A stretch of 64,000 bases of DNA from a marine actinobacterium MedAcidi-G3 (GTDB taxonomy: Bacteria > Actinomycetota > Acidimicrobiia > Acidimicrobiales > Poriferisodalaceae). Positions within the stretch are counted from its first letter, which is position 1. Every line of letters starts with the position of its first letter. A program made the position numbers and the translations under genes. Positions 53,417-62,114 of the stretch are shown here, piece by piece. Location: assembly GCA_000817105.1 (NCBI GenBank), contig JUEP01000004.1, forward strand, positions 83,292 to 147,291, read 5' to 3'. The notes below the pieces were generated by a model that had not been told where the DNA came from, did not search any database, and worked only from the letters and a program-made list of their open reading frames with translations.

Positions 53417-54391
53417 TCACCACACACCGCTGCCGTTGGCCTCTTCCAGCCAAGCTTGGCCAGGCTGACAATCGGTAGCAGCTGGACACCATCTGCATGA
53501 GCCGCTCGCTCGTCTTTCTGGGTCACGTTCTTTAAGACGAAGTTGTAGTAACCGCTTAACAGCACTGCTTGTGCGTTGAATAGCTGAACGCAATAGATCC
53601 TCGTCAACTACTTCGACCTGAACGGTGCCTGCATCGACATAAAAACTTGCCAATAAAGCCGGAGGTACCCCTACCACTAATGTTTCTAGCAATGCATAGA
53701 ATCGCAAATCATCTAGATGGTGAGGGACCGCTCTGCCTGTCTTGAGTTCTATAAGAACCCTGCCCGCTGTGAGCTCATCTGGTCGACCTACGGTCAAGTC
53801 GAATCTGCCTTGCAACACTATTTTCCCTCTATGGAGAAGGACTTTCCGAGGTAACTCAGTAGTCGGACTCCAAGAATTCTGTAGGGGAGGAAAGGTGTCA
53901 AAATAAGTTTGTAAAAGGGAAGCGACTTCGCTCCGTATTTCCGCTCTTTCGATGTCAGTTAACTCAACTAAAAAACTGGCCAAACCATCGCCACGATTCA
54001 TGATGCTTGTCAATGCCTCATCTACCAATTCAGGAGCAGTTCTTGTTGGCGAAAGATGAACAGAGAGTTCGACGCATTTATGAAATATCTGTCCACGAGT
54101 CATGGGAATTTTCCACTCAAAAGATTCCCCTTCTTGCTTTTCGTATAGAACCTCGCAACTCGTGACTGCCTGGAGTTGGCGTTTAGACACCCATAAAGGT
54201 TCGTCGATCTGATCCACCAGATTTACTGTTTCTTTTTCCAGCTCTAGTTGAATTTGAGCCCTAAGTGTCGAGTTGTAAGTAGTGCGCTCGTTGGCTGGAA
54301 GACGAATGAGATTGAGAGTCGTTTGTTGTGCAGGCGTCAAGGGCGGGTTAGCCGGACTCTCTGTGCGAAATTTCTTTTTGGTTGTGCCCAC
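53417..54391 (-). CDS. PD-(D/E)XK nuclease with predicted FeS cluster (RecB/Cas4-like)
   Basis: Protein of 324 residues. The nuclease core is in the second half: a HKCVELSVHLSP helix with His, QGRFDLTVGRPDE (motif Asp) and VLIELKTGRAVPHHLDDLRFY (motif II ExK plus the QxxxY-like helix). One Cys precedes the core (VTSCEVLYEKQ) and three follow it (SCRWCPAATDC), the spacing used by AddB/Cas4-type nucleases for a [4Fe-4S] cluster. It is a stand-alone protein without helicase domain. No CRISPR or helicase gene is nearby. Start GTG 54391. DNA repair is the more likely role. Confidence 0.85.
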   Translation of the reverse strand: MGTTKKKFRTESPANPPLTPAQQTTLNLIRLPANERTTYNSTLRAQIQLELEKETVNLVDQIDEPLWVSKRQLQAVTSCEVLYEKQEGESFEWKIPMTRGQIFHKCVELSVHLSPTRTAPELVDEALTSIMNRGDGLASFLVELTDIERAEIRSEVASLLQTYFDTFPPLQNSWSPTTELPRKVLLHRGKIVLQGRFDLTVGRPDELTAGRVLIELKTGRAVPHHLDDLRFYALLETLVVGVPPALLASFYVDAGTVQVEVVDEDLLRSAIQRTSSAVKRLLQLRLKERDPERRASGSCRWCPAATDCQPGQAWLEEANGSGVW

Positions 54392-54499
54392 AGATCTACG
54401 GTAGCGCCGAGCGGGACTCGCCTAAAGGCACTCAAAGTGATATCGGATGAAGTAAGTGAAGTTAAGGCTTAACTGTCCTACCCCTGTTGGACTCTTTAA

Positions 54500-54964
54500 T
54501 TGATGAAAATTGTGAGCAAAGAAATGAAGATTGTGAATCCCCAACTCGATGGGAATCAACACAACGGTTATGGCTCCTTGTCGACGATCGAGAGTGCGCC
54601 ATCGGTGCGGTTCGCAATCGTAGCGAAGATACTTACTCAAGTTAGTGCCCGATGTGAGATAGAAGTCCCAGGCTTTAAGAGTCCACCTCGCTCTGTCGAA
54701 CTAGATCGGACCGTGCGCCGCCAAAGTTCTGGGAGTGTTGTTTCTGTCCGAATAAAAGACAGACCATTTGAAGCAGTAATTGGCGACATGATCGAAGGAG
54801 TAATCCTTTGCAATGGACTACCAATAGCTGCGGCGGGAAAGCTTCGAAACCTAATGTGGAGCGCTGTGATGCAAAGTGAACGACATTCCGAATTGACTTC
54901 AAAATCTAAAAGGACAGCGGTCGTCCACCACCCAGTAATCAGCGATAATGTCGAGGCCGCTTAG
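54500..54964 (+). CDS. Conserved-looking hypothetical protein
   Basis: Protein of up to 154 residues, unrecognised. It has no signal or membrane segment. The middle part (RTVRRQSSGSVVSVRIKDRP and FEAVIGDMIEGVILCNGLP) is a plausible compact alpha/beta domain. The first about 25 residues are polar and the start is unclear (TTG 54500, ATG 54503, or ATG 54524 after AAAGAA). It is divergent from the nuclease gene and ends 52 bases before tRNA-Leu. Coding potential is supported by an uninterrupted frame and balanced composition. Confidence 0.6.
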   Translation: MMKIVSKEMKIVNPQLDGNQHNGYGSLSTIESAPSVRFAIVAKILTQVSARCEIEVPGFKSPPRSVELDRTVRRQSSGSVVSVRIKDRPFEAVIGDMIEGVILCNGLPIAAAGKLRNLMWSAVMQSERHSELTSKSKRTAVVHHPVISDNVEAA

Positions 54965-55016
54965 CAGGGCGTCGTAACCGTTATTGCGACGTAGGCTTAC
55001 AAACATAGGCATACCA

Positions 55017-55101
55017 GCCCGGGTGGCGGAAAGGCAGACGCAGAGGGCTTAAACCCCTCGGCTCTTAACAGGGCGTGTGGGTTCGAATCCCACTCCGGGC
55101 A
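55017..55101 (+). tRNA. tRNA-Leu (anticodon TAA)
   Basis: Class II tRNA of 85 bases. Acceptor GCCCGGG pairs with TCCGGGC (one GU). Anticodon stem GAGGG/CCCTC has loop CTTAAAC (TAA at 55050-55052), followed by a long variable arm and T arm GTGGG/CCCAC. CCA is not encoded. The stop codon of the opposing gene is 2 bases from its 3' end. Confidence 0.97.
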
Positions 55102-55103
55102 CT

Positions 55104-56108
55104 TTATAAAGCAGCAGACCTTAGTGAATCTGATGTCTCTGATCCTGGCAAGGTCAAGTTTCTTGCGGCTAAGACGCAACGGTCTCTTAGGACTCGATTT
55201 AAAGGCGTAGGTGAGTGAAATTTTTCCCCGAGTCTCACGATGGCTCCGTTGAAGTGGTCAACTTCTACCCGTTCTCTTCGCAACGCAAGATCTTGCCAAG
55301 TGCTTGGGTATGATCTCGTCGTCGCGGTAACTGCCGGCCTAGCGGGCCAAAAACCAGGTTCGCGAAGACGAGCAATTTGCTCCCGTAAGTCCCTTTTACC
55401 GATCATTCGGGCTGAAATTTCTGCGAGCTCCAAGACATCAGCAGCTTCTTCGTTGACGTCCGCAATGAATTGACGATCCAGCGGGTCGCAAGATGCCTCT
55501 TGTACAGATAAGTCAGTCAGAGCTAGGTAGGCGTTAGCCAAGTTTCTTACAAGCTTCCCCCATTTACCGTCGATAACTCGTTCATCGACTGAAGCATCCA
55601 TTCCTGACTCGTTGAGGTCTGCGACTAAAGCGTCCGACGTTAGATCGTTTCCTGAAGGCCACTTGCCTACCTCCAAGAGCTTTCCACCAGAATGTCGAAC
55701 ACTGCCTGGTTCAGTAATTTCCGCACCGACCATGACAGTGCACCCATAGGTGGTGAATCCCTTTTGAGAAAGCCACTCTTCATTCGTGACGCCGTTTTGG
55801 AAACTTATTAACGGTAAGTCTCTGTATAGCGATGAATGCTGTTCAATTGCTCCAAAGGTGTCATCGGTTTTCATTGCGAGTAGAACAATGGTTTGGTTGT
55901 CCACATCAAGCTCATGTGCAGACGCTTCTGCTGGAAGTTTCCATGTCCCTTCGGTGTTCTGAGTCACGGTTAAACCCTGAGTTTGAAGAGCCTGAAGGTG
56001 CGGTCCTCGAGCAACTAGTTGCACTTTGCGGCCCATAGACGCCAATCGGCTGGCTATCACGCAACCAATTCCACCTGCCCCGTGAACTATGTAGTTAGGG
56101 GTTTTCAT
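55104..56108 (-). CDS. Ketopantoate reductase family oxidoreductase (PanE/ApbA-like)
   Basis: NADPH-dependent 2-dehydropantoate 2-reductase family protein, 334 residues from ATG 56108. An N-terminal Rossmann motif HGAGGIGCVIASRLASMG is followed by LISFQNGVTNEEWL. The C-terminal domain carries the catalytic Lys in VIDGKWGKLVRNLANAY and the substrate Ser/Glu block YPSTWQDLALRRERVEVDHFNGAIV. Whether it is the real PanE or a paralogue acting on another 2-ketoacid is open. It overlaps the NTF2-like gene by ATGA, so the two are one operon. The earlier in-frame start at 56141 would lie inside that gene. Confidence 0.9.
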   Translation of the reverse strand: MKTPNYIVHGAGGIGCVIASRLASMGRKVQLVARGPHLQALQTQGLTVTQNTEGTWKLPAEASAHELDVDNQTIVLLAMKTDDTFGAIEQHSSLYRDLPLISFQNGVTNEEWLSQKGFTTYGCTVMVGAEITEPGSVRHSGGKLLEVGKWPSGNDLTSDALVADLNESGMDASVDERVIDGKWGKLVRNLANAYLALTDLSVQEASCDPLDRQFIADVNEEAADVLELAEISARMIGKRDLREQIARLREPGFWPARPAVTATTRSYPSTWQDLALRRERVEVDHFNGAIVRLGEKFHSPTPLNRVLRDRCVLAARNLTLPGSETSDSLRSAAL

Positions 56109-56485
56109 CCCCACGATCCGTTCCCAGCTGGGGCGTTCCACACTTCTGTTATGCGACCATTACGAATAGTGAATATTTCGATACCACAGATGGTGGATAT
56201 CTCTCCATCCTCATCGACTAAATCTGCTTCATATATAGCTGCTATTGAATCTTGATCCTGAATGATCTTGCGATTAGTAAATCTCATTGATCTAAATTGC
56301 TGATGAAATGACTCAATTCGGAGCTTGGCTTGTTCGATAGTTAGAACCAACCGTGTGCCGTCGGGTTCATGGCGGATCATCGGGTCAGCTAACAGAGTTT
56401 CTAACGAGGTTAAGTCGCGCTGGTGATAGACCTGTTCGGTATAGCGGTCTACTAACTCTGAGGGACTTGTACTGGAATTAGTCAC
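56105..56485 (-). CDS. NTF2-like/SnoaL-like domain protein
   Basis: Small protein of 126 residues with the cone-shaped NTF2-like pattern: LVDRYTEQVYHQRDLTSLETLLADP, IRHEPDG, an antiparallel sheet and GIEIFTIRNGRITEVW. The family includes isomerases, cyclases and epoxide hydrolases as well as non-enzymatic binders. GTG 56485 start. It is co-transcribed with the ketopantoate reductase-like gene and divergent from a P450 gene, so the group may handle one small molecule, possibly a terpenoid or steroid; this is inference. Confidence 0.82.
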   Translation of the reverse strand: MTNSSTSPSELVDRYTEQVYHQRDLTSLETLLADPMIRHEPDGTRLVLTIEQAKLRIESFHQQFRSMRFTNRKIIQDQDSIAAIYEADLVDEDGEISTICGIEIFTIRNGRITEVWNAPAGNGSWG

Positions 56486-56513
56486 GGTCTCATGCTTTCA
56501 GAAGTGCGGGTGT

Positions 56514-56519
56514 TAGCGT
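56514..56519 (+). promoter_or_regulatory. -10-like TAGCGT, candidate leaderless promoter of P450 gene
   Basis: TAGCGT lies 6 bases before ATG 56526. If used, it favours ATG 56526 over the in-frame ATG at 56541, which has GGAGATGG upstream. Confidence 0.4.
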
Positions 56520-56525
56520 CGGACT

Positions 56526-57794
56526 ATGCGGAGATGGAATATGACACATCCAAACTTGATGGATGCTCATTATTGGCTCCAGCCCGCAGCTGAGTGTGAT
56601 TTGGGTATCGCTCGGTTGCACGCAGAAGCACCTTTAGATTGGTTCGAGGAACCGATGCCTGATAATCCGTATCTTCAGGCTGGGCCGGGGTATTGGTGTG
56701 TTACGCGTCATGAGGATATAGCTACGATTTCGAGAAACCCCGAAATTTACAGTTCCGCCCAAGGCATCACTATCACCGACACTCCGCCGGAGTTTCTAGA
56801 GTTCTTCAGTTCAATGATTGCTATGGATGACCCCCGTCACGCACGGTTACGTCGTATCGTCTCGAAGGGGTTTACGCCCCGAATGTTGGCGGCTTTAGAA
56901 GACTCAGTTCAGGAAATCGCTTCGGGCATCGTCGATACAATCACTGAAAGAGGAGAATGCGATTTCGTAACCGATGTAGCAGCGGCGTTACCGCTCAAAA
57001 TCGTTTGCGATCTGATGGGCGTACCTGATTCTGCGTATAACCAAGTTTTTAAAAACACAAATATAATTTTGGGTGTCGGTGATCCCGAGTTTGCGCCAGA
57101 CAATGTTGATTTCGTTACCGCCTTGCTGAACGCCGGAGCAGAATTAGCAGAGTTAATGAGGGAAGTAGCAGCAAATAAAAAGGGTGGAAACGGAACAGAT
57201 TTAACAAGCGTGTTGGTCAACGCCGAGATCGAAGGCGACCACTTGGATGAAGCTGATTTAGCGAGTTTCTTCGTGCTCCTCGTCGTTGCTGGTAATGAAA
57301 CGACTAGAAACGCAATTTCTTGGGGTCTTAAATACCTCACGGACAATCCAGATCAGCGATCTATTTGGATGGACGATTACGAGGGAATTGCTCCATCGGC
57401 TGTCGACGAAATAATCCGACTTGCAAGTCCGGTTACCTATATGCGCCGGACAGTCACGCAAGACACAAGTTTGGCTGGGCGAGAACTGCTAGAGGGAGAC
57501 AAGGTTGCGATGTTCTACCTTGCTGCTAACCGTGACCCAGAAGCCTTTGCAAACCCTTATCGGTTTGATGTGAGGCGTAGCCCGAACTCGCAGTGCGGCT
57601 TTGGTGGGCCAGGCCCCCATTTTTGTTTAGGGGCCCACTTAGCGCGACGTGAAATAACTGTGATGTTTCGCGAACTGTTCACACGGTTGCCTGACATTGT
57701 GGCGGTTGAAGAACCTGACGCGCTTCAGTCATCTTTTATTCATGGCGTAAAGCATCTTAAAGCAGAGTTCAACCCTGTGAGGTCTGGCTCATGA
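56526..57794 (+). CDS. Cytochrome P450
   Basis: Haem monooxygenase of 422 residues. The I-helix oxygen-binding motif is AGNETTRNAISWG, the ExxR is EIIRLASPV, and the haem loop is FGGPGPHFCLGAH with the ligand Cys near residue 367. Overall it resembles the actinobacterial CYP125/CYP142/CYP124 group that oxidises sterol or branched-chain termini, but no close assignment is possible here. It is coupled by ATGA to an alpha/beta hydrolase. Electron partners (ferredoxin, reductase) are not next to it. Starts at 56526 or 56541. Confidence 0.95.
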   Translation: MRRWNMTHPNLMDAHYWLQPAAECDLGIARLHAEAPLDWFEEPMPDNPYLQAGPGYWCVTRHEDIATISRNPEIYSSAQGITITDTPPEFLEFFSSMIAMDDPRHARLRRIVSKGFTPRMLAALEDSVQEIASGIVDTITERGECDFVTDVAAALPLKIVCDLMGVPDSAYNQVFKNTNIILGVGDPEFAPDNVDFVTALLNAGAELAELMREVAANKKGGNGTDLTSVLVNAEIEGDHLDEADLASFFVLLVVAGNETTRNAISWGLKYLTDNPDQRSIWMDDYEGIAPSAVDEIIRLASPVTYMRRTVTQDTSLAGRELLEGDKVAMFYLAANRDPEAFANPYRFDVRRSPNSQCGFGGPGPHFCLGAHLARREITVMFRELFTRLPDIVAVEEPDALQSSFIHGVKHLKAEFNPVRSGS

Positions 57795-58672
57795 CTCGAG
57801 CCCGGGTCGGCGAAATGGAGTTTGAATACGAGACGTTCGGGCTGCCTTCTGATCCGGCAATTCTGTTGGTGATGGGGCTGGGTGCGCAGCTAATCCATTG
57901 GCCTGAAAGATTTTGTCAGCTGCTTGCCGATGGGGGATTTCGAGTCATCAGGTTTGATAATCGAGATGCAGGCTTATCCGACAAACTCGATGGGGTTGAA
58001 GTTGATTTCCTTGCTTTGGTGGCTGCTGCCTTAGAGGGTCATGAGATAGACGATGCTCCTTATGATCTTTCGGATATGGCCAATGACGCTTTTGGAATCC
58101 TTGACGATCTTGGAATAGAAGCAGCACACATCGTGGGTGCGTCACTTGGGGGCATGATTGCTCAGACTATGGCGATCGAGCAGCCTGGCCGAGTGGTTTC
58201 TCTGACTTCGATCATGTCTTCGACTGGCTCCCGGGAAGTTATAGATATTCCAGAGGATTCGCTGGGTCTCTTATTGGCTCCGGCCCCTACCGAAAGATTG
58301 GACTATCTCGATTATTCGGTTAATTACGCTATTTGGTGCAGTAAAAAATATTTTGATGCTGACTTAGCTCGAGAATTTGCAGCCGCGTCCTATGACCGCA
58401 GTCACTATCCAGAGGGTTCAGGAAGACAAATTGCTGCGTTATTAGCTAGTGGTGATCGGGAGCCGCATCTAGCGGAAATGGATGTTCCGACCCTGGTCAT
58501 TCATGGTCGCGACGACCGGCTTTTGTTACCGCATTTAGGGGAGAGGACTGCAGAAATTATCTCTGGCTCTAACTTCTTGCTTCTGAGCGACATGGGTCAT
58601 GACTTACCTGAAGAGTTGTGGCCTGTGTTAGTTGATTCAATTCTTAGCCATCTCAAAAATTCTGTTTTATAA
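57791..58672 (+). CDS. Alpha/beta hydrolase
   Basis: Serine hydrolase-fold protein of 293 residues. The oxyanion/nucleophile elbow is GASLGGMIAQTMA, the acid is in IHGRDDRLLLP and the base in SDMGHDLPEELW. The early VMGLGAQLIHWPERFC and RFDNRDAGLSDKL are typical of the esterase/lactonase-like group in actinobacteria. Substrate unknown. It overlaps the P450 stop (ATGA), so hydroxylation and hydrolysis may be consecutive steps on one compound. It converges with a LysR gene. Confidence 0.9.
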   Translation: MTRARVGEMEFEYETFGLPSDPAILLVMGLGAQLIHWPERFCQLLADGGFRVIRFDNRDAGLSDKLDGVEVDFLALVAAALEGHEIDDAPYDLSDMANDAFGILDDLGIEAAHIVGASLGGMIAQTMAIEQPGRVVSLTSIMSSTGSREVIDIPEDSLGLLLAPAPTERLDYLDYSVNYAIWCSKKYFDADLAREFAAASYDRSHYPEGSGRQIAALLASGDREPHLAEMDVPTLVIHGRDDRLLLPHLGERTAEIISGSNFLLLSDMGHDLPEELWPVLVDSILSHLKNSVL

Positions 58673-58735
58673 GGGAACTAGAAATAGAACAACTTTGGGC
58701 AATTAACCGAATCGGAAGTTCTCGGTATGACTGTC

Positions 58736-59617
58736 TCAAGCTACTGTTCGCAGAAGTTCGGTTACTAGCTCGGAAACAGCAGGATTAGTGAGATTGCTGT
58801 CTCGCGTAGCGGCTACTAAGTGGCGGCTAAGTAATGGTTTTTTTTGAGCGGGAGAAAGAGAAGCGGGTGGCCGTTCAGCTTGGATTTGGGGTAGCACTGT
58901 CCAGCCCATGCCGATCAAGACCATTTCGCTGAGTACCTCTGGTTGGTTTGATTCAGCAACTACAGAGAATGGTGAGCCCAATGACCTAAGTGCCTCTCCA
59001 ATAAGAGCTCTCGTTAGAGAGCCTGTTGGAAAAGTGACCCAGGGCCCCCATTCTTTAGTGCTCGACGGTCTGGCGCCCGGTGGCGCGTAAACGTAGAGGT
59101 CTTCTTTCAGGAGAGGAACAGTCGAAAATTGAGAATTCTGAGGCGAGACGCAAATCGAGAGATCTAAGTTTCCGTTGCTGAGACCTTCCAGCAGTTGACT
59201 CGATGGGCCGACGGTTACGTGAAGATCTAGGTTAGGTCTTGCTTCTCTGAAGGTTCGCAAGGTATCTCCGAAATGATCGACCGCTGCGGCGTCGATCATT
59301 CCGACTCGAAGCTTCCCTGCAGAACCGGCTCGAATACGGTCACTCCAACTCGAGAGATCACTGGTTAGAGAAAGTATGCGCCGAGCGTGTTCTGTGAGCT
59401 CCTCTGTCGATGAGTTGGGCACTCGCCGTCGTCCATTCCAAATAAACAATTGAATACCCAATCGACGTTGCAGTTCAGCTAAGCCTTGGGATAGAGCAGA
59501 CTGACTCACTCCTAGAGCGTCAGCAGCGGCAGCCCAGGTCGAGTTTTCTTGAACGGCGACCAGGTATTGAAGTTGGGTAATGGAAATATCAGGAAGCGAG
59601 GAGCGTGTAGGAGTCAT
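58736..59617 (-). CDS. LysR-family transcriptional regulator
   Basis: Regulator of 293 residues. An N-terminal winged helix-turn-helix (ITQLQYLVAVQENSTWAAAADALGVSQSALSQGLAELQRRLG) is followed by a periplasmic-binding-protein-like effector domain. A GGTGA site lies just before the ATG at 59617. It is divergent from inositol-3-phosphate synthase, and the 78-base gap contains two TAA/TTA-based inverted repeats, so inositol synthesis is the likely target; the effector is unknown. Confidence 0.93.
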   Translation of the reverse strand: MTPTRSSLPDISITQLQYLVAVQENSTWAAAADALGVSQSALSQGLAELQRRLGIQLFIWNGRRRVPNSSTEELTEHARRILSLTSDLSSWSDRIRAGSAGKLRVGMIDAAAVDHFGDTLRTFREARPNLDLHVTVGPSSQLLEGLSNGNLDLSICVSPQNSQFSTVPLLKEDLYVYAPPGARPSSTKEWGPWVTFPTGSLTRALIGEALRSLGSPFSVVAESNQPEVLSEMVLIGMGWTVLPQIQAERPPASLSPAQKKPLLSRHLVAATRDSNLTNPAVSELVTELLRTVA

Positions 59618-59650
59618 AGATCACCATCACAAAACTAAAGATAAGACTTG

Positions 59651-59695
59651 CTTAATAATAAGGTACAAAAGTATTAAAACACTTATGATTTAAGT
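59651..59695. promoter_or_regulatory. Inverted repeats between lysR and inositol-phosphate synthase
   Basis: CTTA-ATAA-TAAG (59651-59662) and ACTTA-TGATT-TAAGT (59681-59695) are AT-rich dyads of the kind bound by LysR regulators. The second dyad overlaps the putative -10 of the synthase gene. Confidence 0.5.
59684..59689 (+). promoter_or_regulatory. -10-like TATGAT, leaderless promoter of inositol-phosphate synthase
   Basis: TATGAT lies 6 bases before ATG 59696. No ribosome-binding site is present. This is the clearest leaderless candidate in the window. Confidence 0.55.
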
Positions 59696-60997
59696 ATGAC
59701 TACAGCCAATATTGCCCCAGCCCAAGGAAAACTGGGCGTTCTGACCCCGGGAATGGGAGCCGTCGCCACTACGTTTATTGCTGGGGTACTGGCAGCCCGG
59801 CAGGGACTAGCTGCGCCGATTGGCTCCGTCTCGCAGATGGCTCATATACGACTGGGGCAAAAAGATGATGCCCGGAACCCTTTAATAAAAGATTTTGTTC
59901 CCCTAGCCGGGTTGGATGACCTTGTTTTTGGGGGATGGGATCCCATAACTCCCAATGCTTTGGAAGGTGCTCAAGCAGCCGGAGTTCTAGAAGATCGAGA
60001 TCTCGCCGCTATCTCAGGCGAGCTTGAAGGCATTGTGGCGATGGACGCAGTGTTTGATCAGAAATGGGTTAAAAAACTAGATGGAAATCGCGTGAAGGCC
60101 TTGGACTCAAAGTTGGAACAAGCCCAGGCTCTAATGGCTGATATTGAGCAGTTTCGCAATGATAATGATTGCGACCGGCTTGTCATGGTCTGGTGTGGAT
60201 CCACCGAGGCGTACCAAGAGGCAAGCGCAGCGCATGAAACTCTTGAAACATTCGAAGCAGCTCTGGCAGCTAATGACGAGAATATTTCTCCGAGTCAAAT
60301 CTATGCCTACGCAGCGCTTATGAGCGATATTCCCTTTGCAAATGGAGCGCCAAATTTGAGTGTAGATCTTCCGTGCATGATCGAGTTAGCTGAGCGTCGT
60401 GGCGTACCGATTGCTGGCAAAGATTTCAAAACCGGTCAAACCCTAATGAAAACGCTGATTGCTCCTGGGCTGAAAGCCAGGATGTTGGGTTTACGTGGTT
60501 GGTATAGCACCAACATTCTCGGCAACCGAGATGGAGAAGTACTTGACGACCCAGAAAACTTTAAGACGAAAGAGGTATCGAAACTCGGTGTCCTCGACAC
60601 AATTTTGCAACCCGCTGTTTATCCCGACCTTTACGGCAATATCGACCACGTAGTGCGAATCAATTACTACCCGCCTCGTGGCGACAACAAAGAAGGTTGG
60701 GACAACATTGACATCTTTGGTTGGCTTGGTTACCCGATGCAGATCAAAATCGACTTCTTGTGCCGCGATTCGATTTTGGCCGCGCCAATTGTACTCGACC
60801 TCGCTCTGTTCCTCGATTTGGCTCAAAGGGCTGGGGAGTCAGGAGTTCAAGAATGGTTATCGTTCTATCTGAAAGCCCCACAATCGGGTAGCGCTTCGGG
60901 GCCTGAGCATGACATTTTTATTCAGCAAACCAAACTAAAAAATACGCTAAGAGAATGGATGGGGGAACAACCCGTCACACACTCTGAGGCAGGGTGA
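59696..60997 (+). CDS. Inositol-3-phosphate synthase
   Basis: Protein of 433 residues, read as myo-inositol-1-phosphate (L-inositol-3-phosphate) synthase, which turns glucose 6-phosphate into inositol phosphate with bound NAD. Evidence is the N-terminal GMGAVATTFIAGVLAARQGL nucleotide-binding segment, the GGWDPITPNALEGAQAAGVL motif, FANGAPNLSVDLPCMIELAE, IAGKDFKTGQTLMKT with the catalytic Lys, and SILAAPIVLDLALFLDLAQR. Actinobacteria need inositol for phosphatidylinositol and mycothiol. Regulation by the divergent LysR is inferred. ATG 59696 has no ribosome site but a TATGAT box. Confidence 0.92.
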   Translation: MTTANIAPAQGKLGVLTPGMGAVATTFIAGVLAARQGLAAPIGSVSQMAHIRLGQKDDARNPLIKDFVPLAGLDDLVFGGWDPITPNALEGAQAAGVLEDRDLAAISGELEGIVAMDAVFDQKWVKKLDGNRVKALDSKLEQAQALMADIEQFRNDNDCDRLVMVWCGSTEAYQEASAAHETLETFEAALAANDENISPSQIYAYAALMSDIPFANGAPNLSVDLPCMIELAERRGVPIAGKDFKTGQTLMKTLIAPGLKARMLGLRGWYSTNILGNRDGEVLDDPENFKTKEVSKLGVLDTILQPAVYPDLYGNIDHVVRINYYPPRGDNKEGWDNIDIFGWLGYPMQIKIDFLCRDSILAAPIVLDLALFLDLAQRAGESGVQEWLSFYLKAPQSGSASGPEHDIFIQQTKLKNTLREWMGEQPVTHSEAG

Positions 60998-61040
60998 GTC
61001 TCTCGCTGTAACAGTTCGTTAGCGATGATCTGCGCTGTTC

Positions 61041-62114
61041 CTAAGGCCGCAAACCGTCGCTTTCACTTAGCTCACTGATCATTGATCTCATCTTGCTTTC
61101 ATCGTCTGAATTATTGACCGGAATGCTGAATTCAATCCTGTCAATTAAGTTCCCGAATCTAGTGTTTAGGAGAGACGCAATCTCGTCGTAAGTTCCGATT
61201 GTCGCAATGGTGTGGAACATTTCGTCATCAACTAGTTGAGGAATTTCATCCCACCGTTGTTCGCGAGAGAGTGAAGCGGCATGGTCGACTTTGTCACCCC
61301 AGCCATGTACTTCAAATGCCGCCTTATAAGCAGGAGTAGCTAGATAGAAGCCAACTCTTGCACGAACACTCTCTGCTACTTCCGCGAGACTTGTTTCATC
61401 TGGTGCAGTTGCAACTAGTGGTTTCATGCACCAGTCAACTTCATCGGGATTTCTGCCACTTCTTGCAGAGCCCTTGGCCACGGCGGGCACCATGATCTCT
61501 TCTATGTATTTGGGAGAACAAACAGGATGTAGGCGGATCCCATCGGCAACTTCGCCTACCACAGCGCACATGTTTGTGTTGATGGCCGAAATATGAATCG
61601 GAATCTTTGGATGCTCAATAGGCCCCGGGTCGAAAAGGGGGACCATTAAATCTAATTTGTAATGATCACCATCGTGGTTAAGCGGTTCACGATCCTGCCA
61701 ACAGCGCCATACTGCTCGCATGGCGAGTATGTAGTCGCGCATTCGCGGGGCAGGAGCAGACCACTCCATGCCATACCTTCTTCTTATGTGGCCTCGCACC
61801 TGAGAACCTAAACCCAGAATTAAGCGACCTCCTGACATTTTCTGAAGTGTCCATGCCGACATAGCCGTAATTGTGGGTGAGCGCGGAAACGCCATGGCAA
61901 CAGAAGTCGCCAAATCAAGTGTTGTGGTGTTGACCGAGGCGAGTGTCAATTGCTGATAGGGGTCATCTTTGCACTCTTCGACTGCGATGCCATGGAAGCC
62001 GAGGTTTTCCAATCGGACAGCTTCTTCAGCGATAGTGCGGACATCTAAAGGGGTGTCGGGTTCTCGCAGACCAGGATCAACTTTGCCCATCGGAAGCATT
62101 GTCTCGGATTTCAT
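61041..62114 (-). CDS. LLM-class (F420-type) oxidoreductase
   Basis: Luciferase-like TIM-barrel protein of 357 residues. Family blocks are DVRTIAEEAVRLENLGFHGIAVEE, TTLDLATSVAMAFPRSPTITAMSAWTLQ, GRLILGLGSQVRGHIRRRYGM, PIHISAINTNMCAVVGEVADG and PDEVDWCMKP. The group in actinobacteria uses coenzyme F420 to reduce or oxidise hydroxyl or aldehyde groups; substrate not known. Its ATG shares one base with the stop of the upstream hydroxyacid dehydrogenase gene (TAATG), so the two form an operon. Confidence 0.9.
   Translation of the reverse strand: MKSETMLPMGKVDPGLREPDTPLDVRTIAEEAVRLENLGFHGIAVEECKDDPYQQLTLASVNTTTLDLATSVAMAFPRSPTITAMSAWTLQKMSGGRLILGLGSQVRGHIRRRYGMEWSAPAPRMRDYILAMRAVWRCWQDREPLNHDGDHYKLDLMVPLFDPGPIEHPKIPIHISAINTNMCAVVGEVADGIRLHPVCSPKYIEEIMVPAVAKGSARSGRNPDEVDWCMKPLVATAPDETSLAEVAESVRARVGFYLATPAYKAAFEVHGWGDKVDHAASLSREQRWDEIPQLVDDEMFHTIATIGTYDEIASLLNTRFGNLIDRIEFSIPVNNSDDESKMRSMISELSESDGLRP

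Noticed and set aside
53417..54391. Idea of a Cas4 protein and CRISPR locus
   Set aside because: No direct-repeat array or other cas genes on either side; RecB/AddB-like repair nuclease is the simpler reading.
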